A stretch of DNA of 64,000 nt. Source: Henricia sp. BOLD:AAB3569. Its lineage: Eukaryota; Echinodermata; Asteroidea; Spinulosida; Echinasteridae. The notes under the pieces are model-generated. The model saw nothing but the letters and a program-made list of their open reading frames with translations. It was not told where the DNA came from and made no database searches. The position numbers were made by a program, and so were the translations under genes. This document shows, piece by piece, positions 21,757 through 32,589 of this stretch. Every line of letters begins with the position of its first letter. The stretch's first letter is position 1. The stretch is from contig JBBELK010000006.1 in assembly GCA_037783545.1 (NCBI GenBank), positions 1,252,501-1,316,500 of the forward strand. Reading direction: 5' to 3'.

Positions 21757-22440
21757 TTGCAGGAAAGAAAGAAATTTAACTGTAGAACAGTCGATTCATT
21801 TTGGCACAGCACAGTTATGCTAGATGAGGCTCGTGTCATCGCCAAAACCCCGAGCTCAGCTTACCAGCTCTACATGTACATGGATCAAGCTCCACACCGG
21901 CTGGACGCCTTCCTGCAATCCGGCCAGCTAGCACGGCGCTCCATGCTGGTCCTGGAGTATCTGTCCAAGGCCCAAGAACTTTTCATAACCGAAGCCACTG
22001 ATAAGTTTTAAGATGTAACAATTTAATTTAGCTTCAGTTATGTGGATACTTATGAATATTGTTTTATGTCAACTCGAAGTGTTAACGACTAACAAAAACC
22101 AAAAGACGTGTCAGAGTAGTAATCAAGAGGATCTTAACCAAGATAGTCACTGATCGCATTTTCAACCCGACGTACAAAGCTCAACAACGACTAGGCTGCG
22201 AGGGTTGCGAAGAAGACTGGCCGAGTCAGTTTGACCATACCTGCATGTTTTACGGCTATAGATGCTCCAGAATGCCGCCTCCAAGACTTTATCCATGAAC
22301 ATTACGACAAAGACATACAAATCGCTGATGCGACTAAAGTAACACTAGTGTTTGATTCAGTGACAAGTCAGCTTGGTTTTGGCCTACTCGCGTACGAAAG
22401 CATGACTATGGGAAAATGTCATCAATGACATCTTAGAAGA
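21757..22440 (+). repeat. Cassette X, copy 3
   Basis: The best preserved copy of the first half, ending LVLEYLSKAQELFITEATDK, then the Cys-rich second half. Function unknown. Confidence 0.5.
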
Positions 22441-22804
22441 ATGGAAAACTTACAAATGTTTTTCATTGCCATTTTAAATTCTACTTCAATTGAGCAAAGA
22501 TGGCTTAAACCTACGGATGCTCTACCAATCTATTAGCCATCCAGTGAGATTCCATTTTTGCAATATAACAAGTACCGGTAAATTGTTTTTTTTTTACAAT
22601 TATTTTTGCTTACACTTTTGCAGGGAGGAGTGGACCAATTATAGAACACATCAATCGACGTAGTCTTTGTGAAAGACTGTCTTACGTTGCTTGGTTCGTG
22701 TACGTGCGCGCAGTCGACATTGCACCGTGTGGACAGGGTACTAGTTTATGCGCCACTGGGTTCAGTCTTACAGATATTTTTTTACTCTGGCTAGCAAGAC
22801 CCAC

Positions 22805-23460
22805 TTATTAATAACATGTTTTGTCCAAGTACATACATTGTAATTGCCCGCTCAGACATAATGGATTTATTCCAATTATTAGAAATATTCAAAAACATTT
22901 AACTGAGAACTAAAATCTTAAATATTTCTGTTTTCATCTCATTGGAACAGACAAGGGACGAATACTCAGAGAGACAGTTGGCGGTATGGTTGTGGCGTTC
23001 GCTGAAACAAGAAGGGCTCCATCAACACAACGGACATTAATACAACAAATGCCAACAACTTCTTTACTGTAGAAATGGAGGACCACTTTGTTGATGATTC
23101 CGGTGAAGTATTCAACAAGGACCAAAAGCCGGCTGCTTTGTGTAGGAACCCCTAATTTCACTCACTTCCATTTACGCAGAATGACGAGTAATAATGACTG
23201 AATGCATCTAGCGATTCCAAGACAGTGCAAAATTACAATGCTACTCGTGCATCTTTAAGGGCCCTGAAAAACCGCGCACAATTTACCTTCGTTTGGCTAG
23301 GAGGCATGTAATTACATGTAAGTGCATGGCAGGATCTCTAAATTGAAGCAATTTTTGCGATATATGTATCAAGGGGTACAACAGTTCCATAGAGAATCAC
23401 GTATGTAATATTGCTTGCAAACTTTGTTACAGTGGTGTGTATAGGCTGATAATGGCATGT
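22805..23460 (+). repeat. Segment Y, copy 2
   Basis: A close copy of 17700-18290, including the downstream non-coding part with CGCGCACAATTTACCTTCGT. Confidence 0.55.
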
Positions 23461-23469
23461 TCTGTTTTT

Positions 23470-23640
23470 AACAGTGGAGAATCAATAGCAGCAATTCTTG
23501 AGCGCCTATGGCTAATATTTAAAGAGGAAGAGAAAACCTACATTACCGTTGAACGTGACAGAGCTTTGGAGGAAATGCTAAATTTAGTAATGAAAGACTA
23601 AAGGAGAGGATGATGTTGATGCTGGGGCATTGCCAAGTTT
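23470..23640 (+). mobile_element. HECT-like domain fragment, copy 3
   Basis: It keeps LERLWLIFKEEEKTYITVER and runs straight into the second polymerase copy. Confidence 0.45.
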
Positions 23641-24960
23641 TGCTGACTCGGACGATGAATTTAGCGAGCCGCCGTCAAAAAAGCACAGAATTGTACAGTC
23701 GGGCGCCGGTGAAAACAACGACGACCAAGAACCCAAGACTTTCTACAAAGTAGTAAGTTCAAGTGAAAAATTTGTAAAGAAATTTCAGGCTCGCACTGTT
23801 AAATACAAAATTTCTTTTCGCAATTTAGATGACTTGGATTTACAGGAAATATTACCCATACTACATCAAATTATTCAAAGCATTATTGACCGTTTAGGGG
23901 AAGGTGTTGAGCCTGACGACAGAGTTCGCATGATTTTTAATGCCCCCGTGTTGAATTTTCCGGTAGCCCTGCCATTTATGCGTATGGACGAATTAACGGC
24001 CGAACGGATACAGAACGTATTGAACAGTTATCAGTTCATACGGTTTGACGAAAACGTATGCGTTAATTTTATACACAAGATGAACAAAAAGGGTGATAAA
24101 TCAAATACCCCCAGAAGGTTTATGGGTTTGGAAGAGCTCATTGCAAAATCAAAAAGCATAGTTCAAATTAGAGATAATACAAATACCTGTCTGGCTCGCG
24201 CCATAGCCGTAGCTATCCAAGAAAAGACTGGAAACGAATTAAAATACATTTTTAAAAAATCGACCGAAATACATCGAGCCATTAATAGCGGACTTACACA
24301 AAATGGCAGGGATTCCAAAAGGTGCTTTGGGTGGCATCGAAGAAATACAAAAATTTCAAAATGTGTTGGAACATTATCGCATTGTTGTTCTGTCCCGGGA
24401 ACATTGTTAATCACCCATGTTCAAAGGTCCCCCAACCAAGCCCCGTACCATTTATTTCCACCTTGCTAGAGGTCACTACGACGTGATCAGATCAATGTCG
24501 GGTTTCCTAAATCGCAGTAACTTTTGTGACCTTTGCCAGACGGGTTATAATTGTGCCGTTTCTGAACACGTGTGCAAAGTGGCTTGTAAATTATGTTATT
24601 GTTCTGGATGTAAAACGGAGGAAATCAACACCTGGGTTCACTGCGATCAATGTAATCGCAATTTTAAGGATAAAACATGTTACGATATAAATCACATAAG
24701 AAAAGTCATCGGTAAAAAAACTGTCAGTTATTTTATAGATGCAAGCATTGTAACGCGTACGTAAGTGTAGCTTTCTCGACAAAACGGGACAAACATGACT
24801 GTTGTAATAAATACTGTCGAACCTGTAAAGATGGTGCCTTTTGACCATCAGTGCTTTAAAGTGGTCAAATCTGGTAAAAACGAACTAGCAGATAAAGTTT
24901 TCAAAAATGAAGACTTTTTAGACGAGATCGCCGAGGAAAATCAAGTTAAAAATAAACCTA
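23630..24960 (+). mobile_element. Polinton-type DNA polymerase B fossil, second copy (N-terminal and Cys-rich parts)
   Basis: It begins with the acidic DSDDEFSEPPSKKHR stretch, then the CLARAIAVAI part and the Cys-rich part, with CDLCQTGYNCAVSEHVC. The catalytic core seen in the first copy is absent. It is broken, with fewer breaks than the first copy over the shared part. High identity to 19490-20780 suggests a recent duplication. Confidence 0.75.
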
Positions 24961-24981
24961 TTTTTTTATTTTGATTGCACC

Positions 24982-24993
24982 CAAGATGGCGGC
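24982..24993 (+). promoter_or_regulatory. YY1-like element over an ATG
   Basis: CAAGATGGCGGC fits the YY1 consensus AANATGGCGGC and often overlaps start codons of animal housekeeping genes. It sits where the second polymerase copy ends. Confidence 0.35.
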
Positions 24994-25204
24994 GGCGTTC
25001 ACGTGCCGAATCTTTGCGTTGCAGAAACGGTGTGTGAAAGTTGTGCCGACAGTGTTTCTTGCAAAAAAAGGCACCGAAAAGAAAAAAACTCAAAGGATGA
25101 AGAGTCAAAAAGTAAGAAGTCCAAGCATGCCAAAGGAGATAAATGTCAGAAGTCCAAAGGCAAAGCCAAAGAGGATAAACGCCGCCAACATGGCAAAGCC
25201 GCTG
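24986..25204 (+). CDS. Unassigned lysine-rich exon-like block with strong donor
   Basis: From the ATG at 24986 (MAAAF) an open frame runs to a strong donor GTGAGTAAG at 25205. A second frame over the same stretch is also open and very rich in Lys, Ser, Asp and Glu (SKDEESKSKKSKHAK), so the coding frame is uncertain. Possible downstream exons are 26089-26136 (ending before GTAGGT) and 26250-26398, which starts after TGTTTCAG and reads DMIDNMDEDGRKKLLSDV in phase 0 before a TAG at 26396. I do not recognise the protein. It could be the start of a host gene, or a fragment carried by a mobile element. Confidence 0.3.
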
Positions 25205-25691
25205 GTGAGTAAGTATGATAATGATATAAAATTATTAGCGCTAGGCCTACGCGTACATGTAGTAGTACACTGTGTGGCAGACTGCCGACTCACAAAAATA
25301 AAATTTGTCTCTTGCGGGTAATATTTTCTCAAGTGGTGCACTCACCCAAATGTTCAAACATTCCGAAGAGTACACATCGATCCGATGTCTAGTTTCGGTA
25401 AAATCATGATGGAAAATTTTGACGCTCCACATTTTTCTCTAAAATCAAATGTGCACATGCGTGAAAGCACTTCGCCCTCCGCTCCGGCCCCGTCGCAACT
25501 CTGCCCAGCCTGACGGTATTTTAGTCTGATGGTTATTATGAACGATAGCAATATGTCGTTTCATGATGTTCATAACTTTAGCCGAAACAAAATTTGGTAT
25601 AGGGAGAACTGACATGGGGACTCGTTCTTCTAATGTGTTGGGGCCTAATAATATACATGTAACATGATAAAACCCCAGCAAGTGTACATTT

Positions 25692-25868
25692 GGGTCCATG
25701 CACGGACACCGAGGATTTTTCTTTTTAGTACGTATAAACCATGTAAACATTTTAGTTTGATGATAAAATAGGAAAATAGGGATGGAAAATTGACATAGGA
25801 ATTTACTAGAATGTTTTCCTATAGGTTTATCGCATAGGGTATCAGAGGGTGTCCGGGCATGGTAATCT
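25692..25868. mobile_element. ATTACCATGCATGGACACCC MITE, copy 1
   Basis: About 177 bp; the left end contains CCATGCACGGACACC, the right end GGTGTCCGGGCATGGTAA. Relatives lie at 45424-45582 and 46836-47028. Confidence 0.65.
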
Positions 25869-26784
25869 TTCCATGCATGTACATGTACATGTATATTTTT
25901 TTGCATTATTTTCAGCCGATGATAAGATTGTATAATACTGCAGGCATCCCTGACTTGTTCACTTTTTTTTTTCACCTTGGACTGATTGAGTGGATAATTA
26001 TATCGATAAAAACATATTTATTATCCCCATTTGTTATTTATAGGCCTTTGTTAAAAACCAGCAGACGAGGAGCGACGGGTGGATCAGCTAGTCTGTCAAA
26101 AACCAGGGAAGAAAAAGTGAAAGTGAACAGATCAAGGTAGGTTTCGTATCATATTAAATTTGATTGGCCTCGAGTACATGTGTATGAGCTTGATAACTAT
26201 TAAAATGAAGATTCATTCCCCGTTTGCTCTTTTAAACATATGTTTCAGGATATGATAGACAACATGGATGAGGATGGACGGAAGAAACTACTGAGTGATG
26301 TAGCAGAGAGAATACCGGGTGTAGTTCTCAAAAAACACCTAACGACGAAACAAAACTGGCGGTCTGGCTCCCTGCCTCTAGATCACTCCGTTGCCTAGCT
26401 AGCCCGGCCCACGAACCGTGCGTGGCACCGGTTGCAGTGGAGTATTGCCACGGGCCTAATGTCATCTCAACTCCCCACGATGTACACCGTGCAACTCGCT
26501 TCCGTTACCCGGACTCTCTGAATCCAAATCTTACGATCGATTTTCCATAGTTATTTATATTTTTTCCCCATAACCTGAAAACACGATCGTTATGTGATTT
26601 GGATATTTGTTGATTTTTGGTGTAACGACCGTTGGCCAATTGAAAACACCGCCGCCACGTCCCCGAAGAATGTGTATTGTACTGTCCTAACCATTTCTAC
26701 AATGCACATTCGGTCAACAACTAACATTAACAACTATACCTATTCATTATTGTCATGTTCTACTGTTTCATTTCATGTACACAG

Positions 26785-26951
26785 CTTTCTAAATTCGGTC
26801 AAGAAATTAAAAATTGTCGATTATGCTCTACGACACATGGACAGTAGATCGCCCCAATTACGCCTCAAAGCGCGGGAACACCTTACCAGCTTGGGTGAAG
26901 AGGGACCAGCAACACTAAATCGCATCACTGCGACATTACGGCGTTCGCCCG
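26785..26951 (+). CDS. Unassigned exon-like open stretch
   Basis: Between a TGTACACAG acceptor-like site and a CCCG|GTAATT donor-like site the frame is open and protein-like, including VDYALRHMDSRSPQLRLKAR. Family not recognised. It may belong with the block at 24986-26398 or with a mobile element. Confidence 0.3.
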
Positions 26952-27212
26952 GTAATTATACAAATCTTTCAATCATATATTTTAACAAGAATGCTATTTT
27001 AATGTCCAACGTTTGCAACCTTTTCAGTTCTACCAAATATTTATTTCCAGGATTCCACCTCCCTTCCCCTATTACCGTCTTCCAATACAAGATATAATAT
27101 TGCACACTGCCGGTCAAATCGTAAATTTGCCTCAACCTCTTCCCCTTCCGACACTTTATAGAAACATCACAACATTTACAACTTCAGACAACCTCTGATT
27201 TACAAGAACTGT

Positions 27213-27470
27213 ATGGTTTCTTTGTCTACCACTACATGGCTAAAATTTGAAGAGGGAGAGAAAACCTACATAACCGTTGAATGTGACAGCTTTGGAGGAA
27301 ATGCTAAATTTAGTAATGAAAGACTCTTTCGCATCAGACACTCTTATTGGAGTGTCGTGTTGATGCTGGGGCATTACGGGCATCTCTATTTGAAATAGTG
27401 AAAACGAGACTGGGTGAATTACCGACATTCATAGAACAGCCAGACGGCCTCCATCTGCAACTGAACTACG
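27213..27470 (+). mobile_element. HECT-like domain fragment, copy 4
   Basis: It has KFEEGEKTYITVE and, in the second half, sequence matching the LGELPTFIEQPDG stretch of copy 1. Again it lies upstream of a polymerase fragment. Confidence 0.45.
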
Positions 27471-27549
27471 ATTGTAAGTACATGTAGTTCTTTCCATAAA
27501 AACAGGAGTGACCTTTTGATACATTTGTAAAAATGGCATTTTTACAATT

Positions 27550-27980
27550 AACAATTTTTTGACCTTGAGTAAGTTGACCTCGAACGTGTGGTACGCTAGT
27601 TCACCTTGCTTCAAAGCATTCGGTGATGCTGTAAGCAATGCACGTAGGGAAGGAGATGTGGATTTCACGAAAGCCATTATAGCTGACACAATGAAACTAC
27701 TGGGAAATTCTGCATATGGAAAAAAACTATTTCAGGTAACAGTTGTCAAATTAATAAGACATGCGTGATAATACTTGTATGCGAACAAACTTGAAAAGGG
27801 TAAATGGTTTCCTAGGGGAGATAAGTTGCAAAGGATTGAACAAAAGTACAAGTGTGTGTGCGCAAGTGTCTGGAGATGGCGTTATACCCAGGGGAGTCAC
27901 ATCAGCCAAGTATGGGAGCTACACCCTAATGGAGTCAAATACACAAAATCCTTGCAATGGCTTTAGTTCAAGTGAGTGAG
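27550..27980 (+). mobile_element. Family B DNA polymerase fragment of a second type (fossil)
   Basis: It contains IADTMKLLGNSAYGKKLFQ, the polymerase B motif with NSAYGK rather than the WGKFGQR form of the Polinton copies, followed by KLEKGKWFPR as at 18745. Broken. Likely a different protein-primed, virus-like lineage. Confidence 0.6.
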
Positions 27981-28097
27981 GTGTCAAATGCTAATGCAAT
28001 GGAAAAGGCTGGTTGCATGCGCACTCTGACTACCTAAAATTAAAAAAACGTAACTGTTGAGCAAATTGCAACCGACCGTCATGTTGGGATTGCAAAG

Positions 28098-28720
28098 TTG
28101 CTGAGGGAACAGTACATGTCAATAAATCATCAATATGACATTTGGCATCTTTCCAAATCGATCACAAAGAAATTTACTGCAAAGTCAAAAGTAAAAGACA
28201 ACAACCAACTCTTGGATTGGATCAAGCCCATATCCAATCAAGTGTGGTATGCATGTCAACATTGCAATGAATATGCAGAAATTGACAGGGAAAAAATCCA
28301 CTCAATTCTGCACCACATTGTAAATATACACCATTGGGATGGGGAGCAGGTTAGCACCTGTGACCATGCGCCTCTGTCACTTCAGGAGTCCAGGAAAACA
28401 AAGTGGCTCGTACCTTTATCAGGAGCCCACAAGGCAGTAGGGGAGGTGCTTTTAGACAAACGGCTAGCGAAAGACCTGCTCAAACTAACAAAAGCATGCC
28501 ATACGGGACAACTGGAGGTTTTTCAGTTTGCTTTTGAAGTACTGCCCGAAGAGGCAGGAGTTTGATTATCCACAAATGCAGGCACGGTTGCAGTTGGACC
28601 ATAACCACAATGTGGACCGCAAGGAACAAATGACCACAAAGAAAAAATGGAACAGTTCAAGTGAAGAAATACCGCCAAACTTACAAAAATGTGGTTTTCA
28701 AAACCAGTCATGGAAGGTAA
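28098..28720 (+). pseudogene. Kolobok-like DNA transposase fragment, frameshifted
   Basis: Residues INHQYDIWHLSKSITKKF, then a CQHC pair, an ILHHIVNIHHWDG stretch and CDHAPL, fit the DDE-type transposase family found in many invertebrates and fish that I know as Kolobok-like. A frameshift near 28530 moves the reading into LLKYCPKRQEFDYPQMQARL and DHNHNVDR, which are the family's next conserved blocks. The N-terminal half is absent and the rest decays after 28720. Function is that of a plain cut-and-paste transposase; this copy cannot be active. The family name is from memory. Confidence 0.55.
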
Positions 28721-28943
28721 GACATACATTTACGAGTATATTTTTGACATGGTAGATGTAGATGTAGTGAAGGCTAAAATAAACCAAGTTAAAATTAAAA
28801 TGTCTCAACAAACGAATTTTTCCGTGGAGTGGTTGGAGCATAGACAGGCAGAGCAAGGAAGCAGCAGTTAGAAAGTATAATTCACGTGTGGTGTATAGGA
28901 TTTGGCTGGTTACATAAAGTTGAAGGGAGTCAGTGACGTACAT

Positions 28944-29213
28944 GTAAGCACTTGTGAATTAGCAGTCATAAATGATAACGCTGATAATCAAAATATGGAT
29001 TTTGAAGCGGGCTATATTGACGAAGAAACTCATTACAATTATCAATGGGAAAAGCGACAGAGACCTAATTTTCAACCAAACGTGAAATGGAAGTTTCACA
29101 GTTGGACAGTTAAATTTAACTTACATTGTAGTTAATTCACAGAGTCAGTGTTAAGCAGAAAAGGTAAGCACTTATATTTTTAGCAGTCATGAACGATAAC
29201 ACTGATAATCCAG
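28944..29213. repeat. Junction with duplicated 50-bp tract
   Basis: GTAAGCACTT...GATAACGCTGATAATC at 28944-28994 recurs in slightly diverged form at 29163-29213, immediately before the tandem array begins. Confidence 0.5.
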
Positions 29214-29375
29214 GTTACCTGTCCTACCGGTACTGTTGGAGAAGCCCAAGACATAACCACCCTAACCAGAGCAAAACAGTATCTAGTGTCTGGTTTTAAA
29301 GGTATTCAACACCACCAGAGTGCTGTCTATGTACCAGTACTCGAACTTCTGTTGGCTGCGATGTCAACATTGAAC

Positions 29376-29470
29376 ATACAAAAATTCTGGACTGCCTCCA
29401 TAGTTTTTGTCTCCAGTGTCTCCAGATTTATTACCTACTAAGAAAAGAGCCTATTAAGGAAAGAGCCTAC
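29376..29470 (+). pseudogene. RING-half motif fragment, lead unit
   Basis: It carries KILDCLHSFCLQCLQ, the middle of a C3HC4 RING finger as in TRIM proteins, without the first zinc-ligand pair. Confidence 0.5.
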
Positions 29471-30353
29471 AGTAAGTGCATGGCAACAAATGTCCAAAGG
29501 CTGAACTTAAAAAGGACATGAACAAACATGAGGCTCGATGGAAATCTTAAGTTTAGACAGATATGAGCCAAAACAACATAACTACATGTGTAATATCCCA
29601 AAATCCGCACAGTTTTTGAAAAAGATATTTCCTTGCCGACCAAGATCCGAAGATACTTGACTGTCTTCAGAGTTTCTGACGAATGTTGTCCTAAGTATTA
29701 CATGATAAAAAGGTACCAATTCCTTATCAAAATTTCCTGCCCACTGGGATTGTGTTTAATTTTCTTCTGGCCGAGCCTTTAAAACAAAGTATGAAGAATT
29801 CTAACAGGTATCGAGATACCAGACTGTCGAGGTACAAAGATCCTCGATTGCACCCATAGTTTGACAGTGTCTTTTTTATTTGTGTGTGCATACAAGCTAG
29901 AAACCAGACTAGCAAGTCGAATAGCAGCTAGACGGAAAGCCTGGCTGGACCACCACGTGCAGAGCGGGGATGTAACCCGTGAACAAGCCACCTGCCTACG
30001 TACATCGAGTTTTGGATTCCGAGAGAAGACATAATCACCAAGAACCCCATTGCTCTCGTCGCCTGGCGAAGAAATGCCCTTACAGGATGAGAGATCGCCC
30101 ACTAAATCTGCCTTAGCGGGTCACCCTACAACGCCCCCTACTGAGGCATCGGCACCAGCAGTCCCAGTGGGGCCCACTTCGGCCTGGGGTAGAAATTCCC
30201 TCCTTCACCCCACCACATCCAAATTTCATCGAGCTGAACGCCCTCAACGTAACTGCTGGTTCAGCCGCCCCGGTTCCCAACAAACAATGTATGCAGCCAG
30301 GGTCAAGTCTGTATGACATTATGGACAAACCATTGCCAAAACAACCTGTATTT

Positions 30354-30628
30354 AGTTTCCCCCTACTGTTGGAGAAGCCCAAGACATAACCACCCTAACC
30401 AGAGCAAAACAGTATCTAGTGTCTGGTTTTAAAGGTATTCAACTCAACCAGAGTGCTGTCTATATGTATGTACTCAGCAATGTCAAACTTGTGTTGGCTT
30501 CTACAGCTGATGTCAACATTGAACAGTTGACCACACTGGCCGACAGGATTGGTGACCTTGCCCCTCCCTCTCCTGTTGCCATAGTAACTGATGTGGAGAA
30601 TTCCTCTTCACAAGCTCTGCAATTTTAA
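30354..30628 (+). pseudogene. Unknown conserved exon, unit 1
   Basis: After a TTTAG acceptor-like site the frame is open to a TAA at 30626-30628. It contains VSGFKGIQLNQSAVYMYVLS and ends VENSSSQALQF. It recurs in unit 2 (33824-34098) and unit 3 (36624-36898) with few changes. I do not recognise the family; no membrane segment or catalytic motif is evident. Confidence 0.45.
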
Positions 30629-30807
30629 CAATTTTAATACCCAAATCTTGACCAAGTTCTTGAGATTAAAATTGATTACAATGCACAGCTGAGCTCATTG
30701 TATTATTTCTTCGTGCCTTACCCACCCTCGGCCATCTTGACAAGAACTAACAAAACAACTCCCGAATAGAGAACACATTTCGTATGTTACACAATTATTA
30801 CCCCTTT

Positions 30808-31140
30808 CCCACTACAAGAGTCATGGAAAGAAGAGGTGAAGCTCCTCATCAAAACCTGGTCCGAGGAGAAAGTGTAGTCTCAACTGGACGGGACGACTAG
30901 GAACAACAAAGTATTTACAGACTTGGCCAGTATTCTGGCCAAGTCTGGATTTGACCGAACAGCGAGTCAATGCCATGAGAAACTGAAGTCCCTGAAAAGG
31001 GAGTACAAAGCCGCAGTTGACAGCAACAGACGGAGTGGATCTGGGAGAAGCAAATGCCCACACTTCGACCTACTTGATGCAGTACTTGGGACTCATCCCA
31101 TGATCAATTCCAAAATCCTCGTTGATACGGAAGAAAACAC
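30808..31140 (+). pseudogene. Myb/SANT-like DNA-binding domain, unit 1, interrupted
   Basis: W-x-EEVKLLI, WSEEKV, FTDLASILAKSGFDRTASQC, HEKLKSLKREYK and SGSGR...FDLLDAVLG form the three-helix Myb/SANT-like (trihelix, Myb_DNA-bind_4 type) domain, which usually binds DNA in animal transposon-derived and regulatory proteins. A TAG at 30875-30877 interrupts the first helix in this copy. A downstream exon-like piece ends at a Q codon before GTAAAT (31381). Confidence 0.65.
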
Positions 31141-31751
31141 GGCTACAGAAACAGGAGCTGGACCACTTCAGATTCTGTCAGGTAACATGTTTACTGTGTC
31201 ACATGACAGTGTTATTCAGGCCTGCAGGGTATTGGGTGATGTCGCGAAGCTCTTCCCAGAATCTCATGCGAAGTGGTGCAGTGGTAAGGTGCAGACAAAC
31301 CTTGCAAAACCACTGCGAAAGGAGTGTATGACTCTTGCAAAGGAATTTATACAAGAGTTTCCGGTGGCTGTTTTATTTCAGGTAAATAGGACTTAAATGT
31401 ATCAAAATGATTTATTGACACCGAGTTTCCGAGAGTAGATCCGGCATGAAAGATTGTTGTAAAGAGAACAGCAAGTTACCTGCCGATTAAAAATAACACG
31501 CTAAAATTTCTCCACAACTTTTTAGCTCCGAGATACTTTTATGCAAAGTTTCTGAAAGCATACGATGTTCAAGAGCAAAAGGATTGTTCTCATACGAATG
31601 GCTGAATGGCTGAATGATCTGAAGAAACTAAATACATGAACTTTACTCAATCACTGCAGTAAAAGAAGAGTTCCTTTTCACGTAGGATAATGCCCATCTG
31701 TCCATGATCCCCATGGGATGTGTGAAGCATTAAAAAAAGATCAGTTAAAGA

Positions 31752-32099
31752 ATGGAAGGGAGTCGTTTTTACAGCCATCTGGGAGAAGTACTGCAATGTT
31801 TCACACTAACACTTGGGGGTGCAGGGTGTATGAAATGGCACAATCAGGGGACATTTATGTCAAGGGCACATGAACAGCTCTCCTTCATTAAGTGGATTCT
31901 GGATCCCACACAACAAATAAGTGTAGCTGTGGCAAAGTCATGGGATATCACTGCACAATTAATGCATACCAAAATCCTGGACTGCCTCCATAGTTTTTGT
32001 CTCCAGTGTCTCCAGATTTCTTACCTACTAAGAAAAGAGCCTATTAAGGAAAGAGCCTACTATTATCCCAAAATCCTGAACCATTTGCACAGTTTTTGA
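31752..32099 (+). CDS. Open frame with two RING-half motifs, unit 1
   Basis: 115 codons, open from ATG to TGA. The C-terminal third reads KILDCLHSFCLQCLQ and, 33 residues on, PKILNHLHSF, a diverged second copy. The N-terminal part is not recognised. Repeated at 35198-35539 in unit 2. RING fingers act as ubiquitin E3 ligases, but the first Cys pair is absent here, so zinc binding is doubtful. Confidence 0.4.
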   Translation: MEGSRFYSHLGEVLQCFTLTLGGAGCMKWHNQGTFMSRAHEQLSFIKWILDPTQQISVAVAKSWDITAQLMHTKILDCLHSFCLQCLQISYLLRKEPIKERAYYYPKILNHLHSF

Positions 32100-32589
32100 A
32101 GAAGATTTCCTTGCCGACCATCAAGATCCGAAGATACTTGACTGTCTTCAGAGTTTCTGACGAATATCTTCCTAAGTACTACATGATAAAGAGGTACCAA
32201 TTCCTTATCACAATTTCCTGCCCACTGGGATTGTGTTTAATTTTCTCCTGGCTAAGCCTTTAAAAGAAAGTAACAAGAATTCTAACAGGTATCAAGATAC
32301 CAGACTGTCGAGGTACAAAGATCCTCGATTGCACCCATAGTTTTTGACTGTCTTTTTGATTTGTGTGTGCATACAGCTAGAAACCAGACTTCTTCCACTC
32401 TGTGCCGGTTAAAAATAAGACATTTAAAATCTGCATAAAGAGCACCATAAACCATATCATGATTTTGACCCTACTCGAGTCAAGATAGGGCAAGTACACA
32501 TGTACTTGTCTGCAGAGTGAGCTTGAAGAAACATGAAGCAAACATGTCAAGCGGCATGACGTCATTTCGAGTGCGGAATTTATGAAGAT

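Larger units (their letters stand above)
14971..22660 (+). repeat. Segment S1 dispersed direct repeat (four copies)
   Basis: Copies lie at about 14971-15160, 17115-17310, 21499-21700 and 22465-22660. Each begins ATTGCCATTTTAAATTCTAC, includes CATCCAGTGAGATTCCATTT, and ends with a pyrimidine tract, CTTTTGCAG and GGAGGAGTG, which looks like a splice acceptor. Confidence 0.75.
13680..24965 (+). mobile_element. Nested cluster of broken Polinton/Maverick-like (protein-primed PolB) fossils
   Basis: This region is built from a few recurring parts, all best read on the + strand: unknown cassette X (three copies), protease-like exons (two), a linker segment S1 (four), segment Y (two), HECT-like fragments (three) and polymerase B fragments (three). 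Two blocks, about 17.1-20.8 kb and 22.5-25.0 kb, are close copies of each other, so part of the cluster was duplicated recently while the coding parts are old and broken many times. Outer terminal repeats could not be identified. Polinton is the best family name because of the polymerase type at 19472-21280; a related virus-like element with a protein-primed polymerase is the alternative. Confidence 0.65.

Noticed and set aside
25445-25975. 176-residue minus-strand open frame
   Set aside because: It covers a MITE and AT-rich intergenic sequence, has no recognisable domain, and runs through hairpin arms; length alone is not enough.
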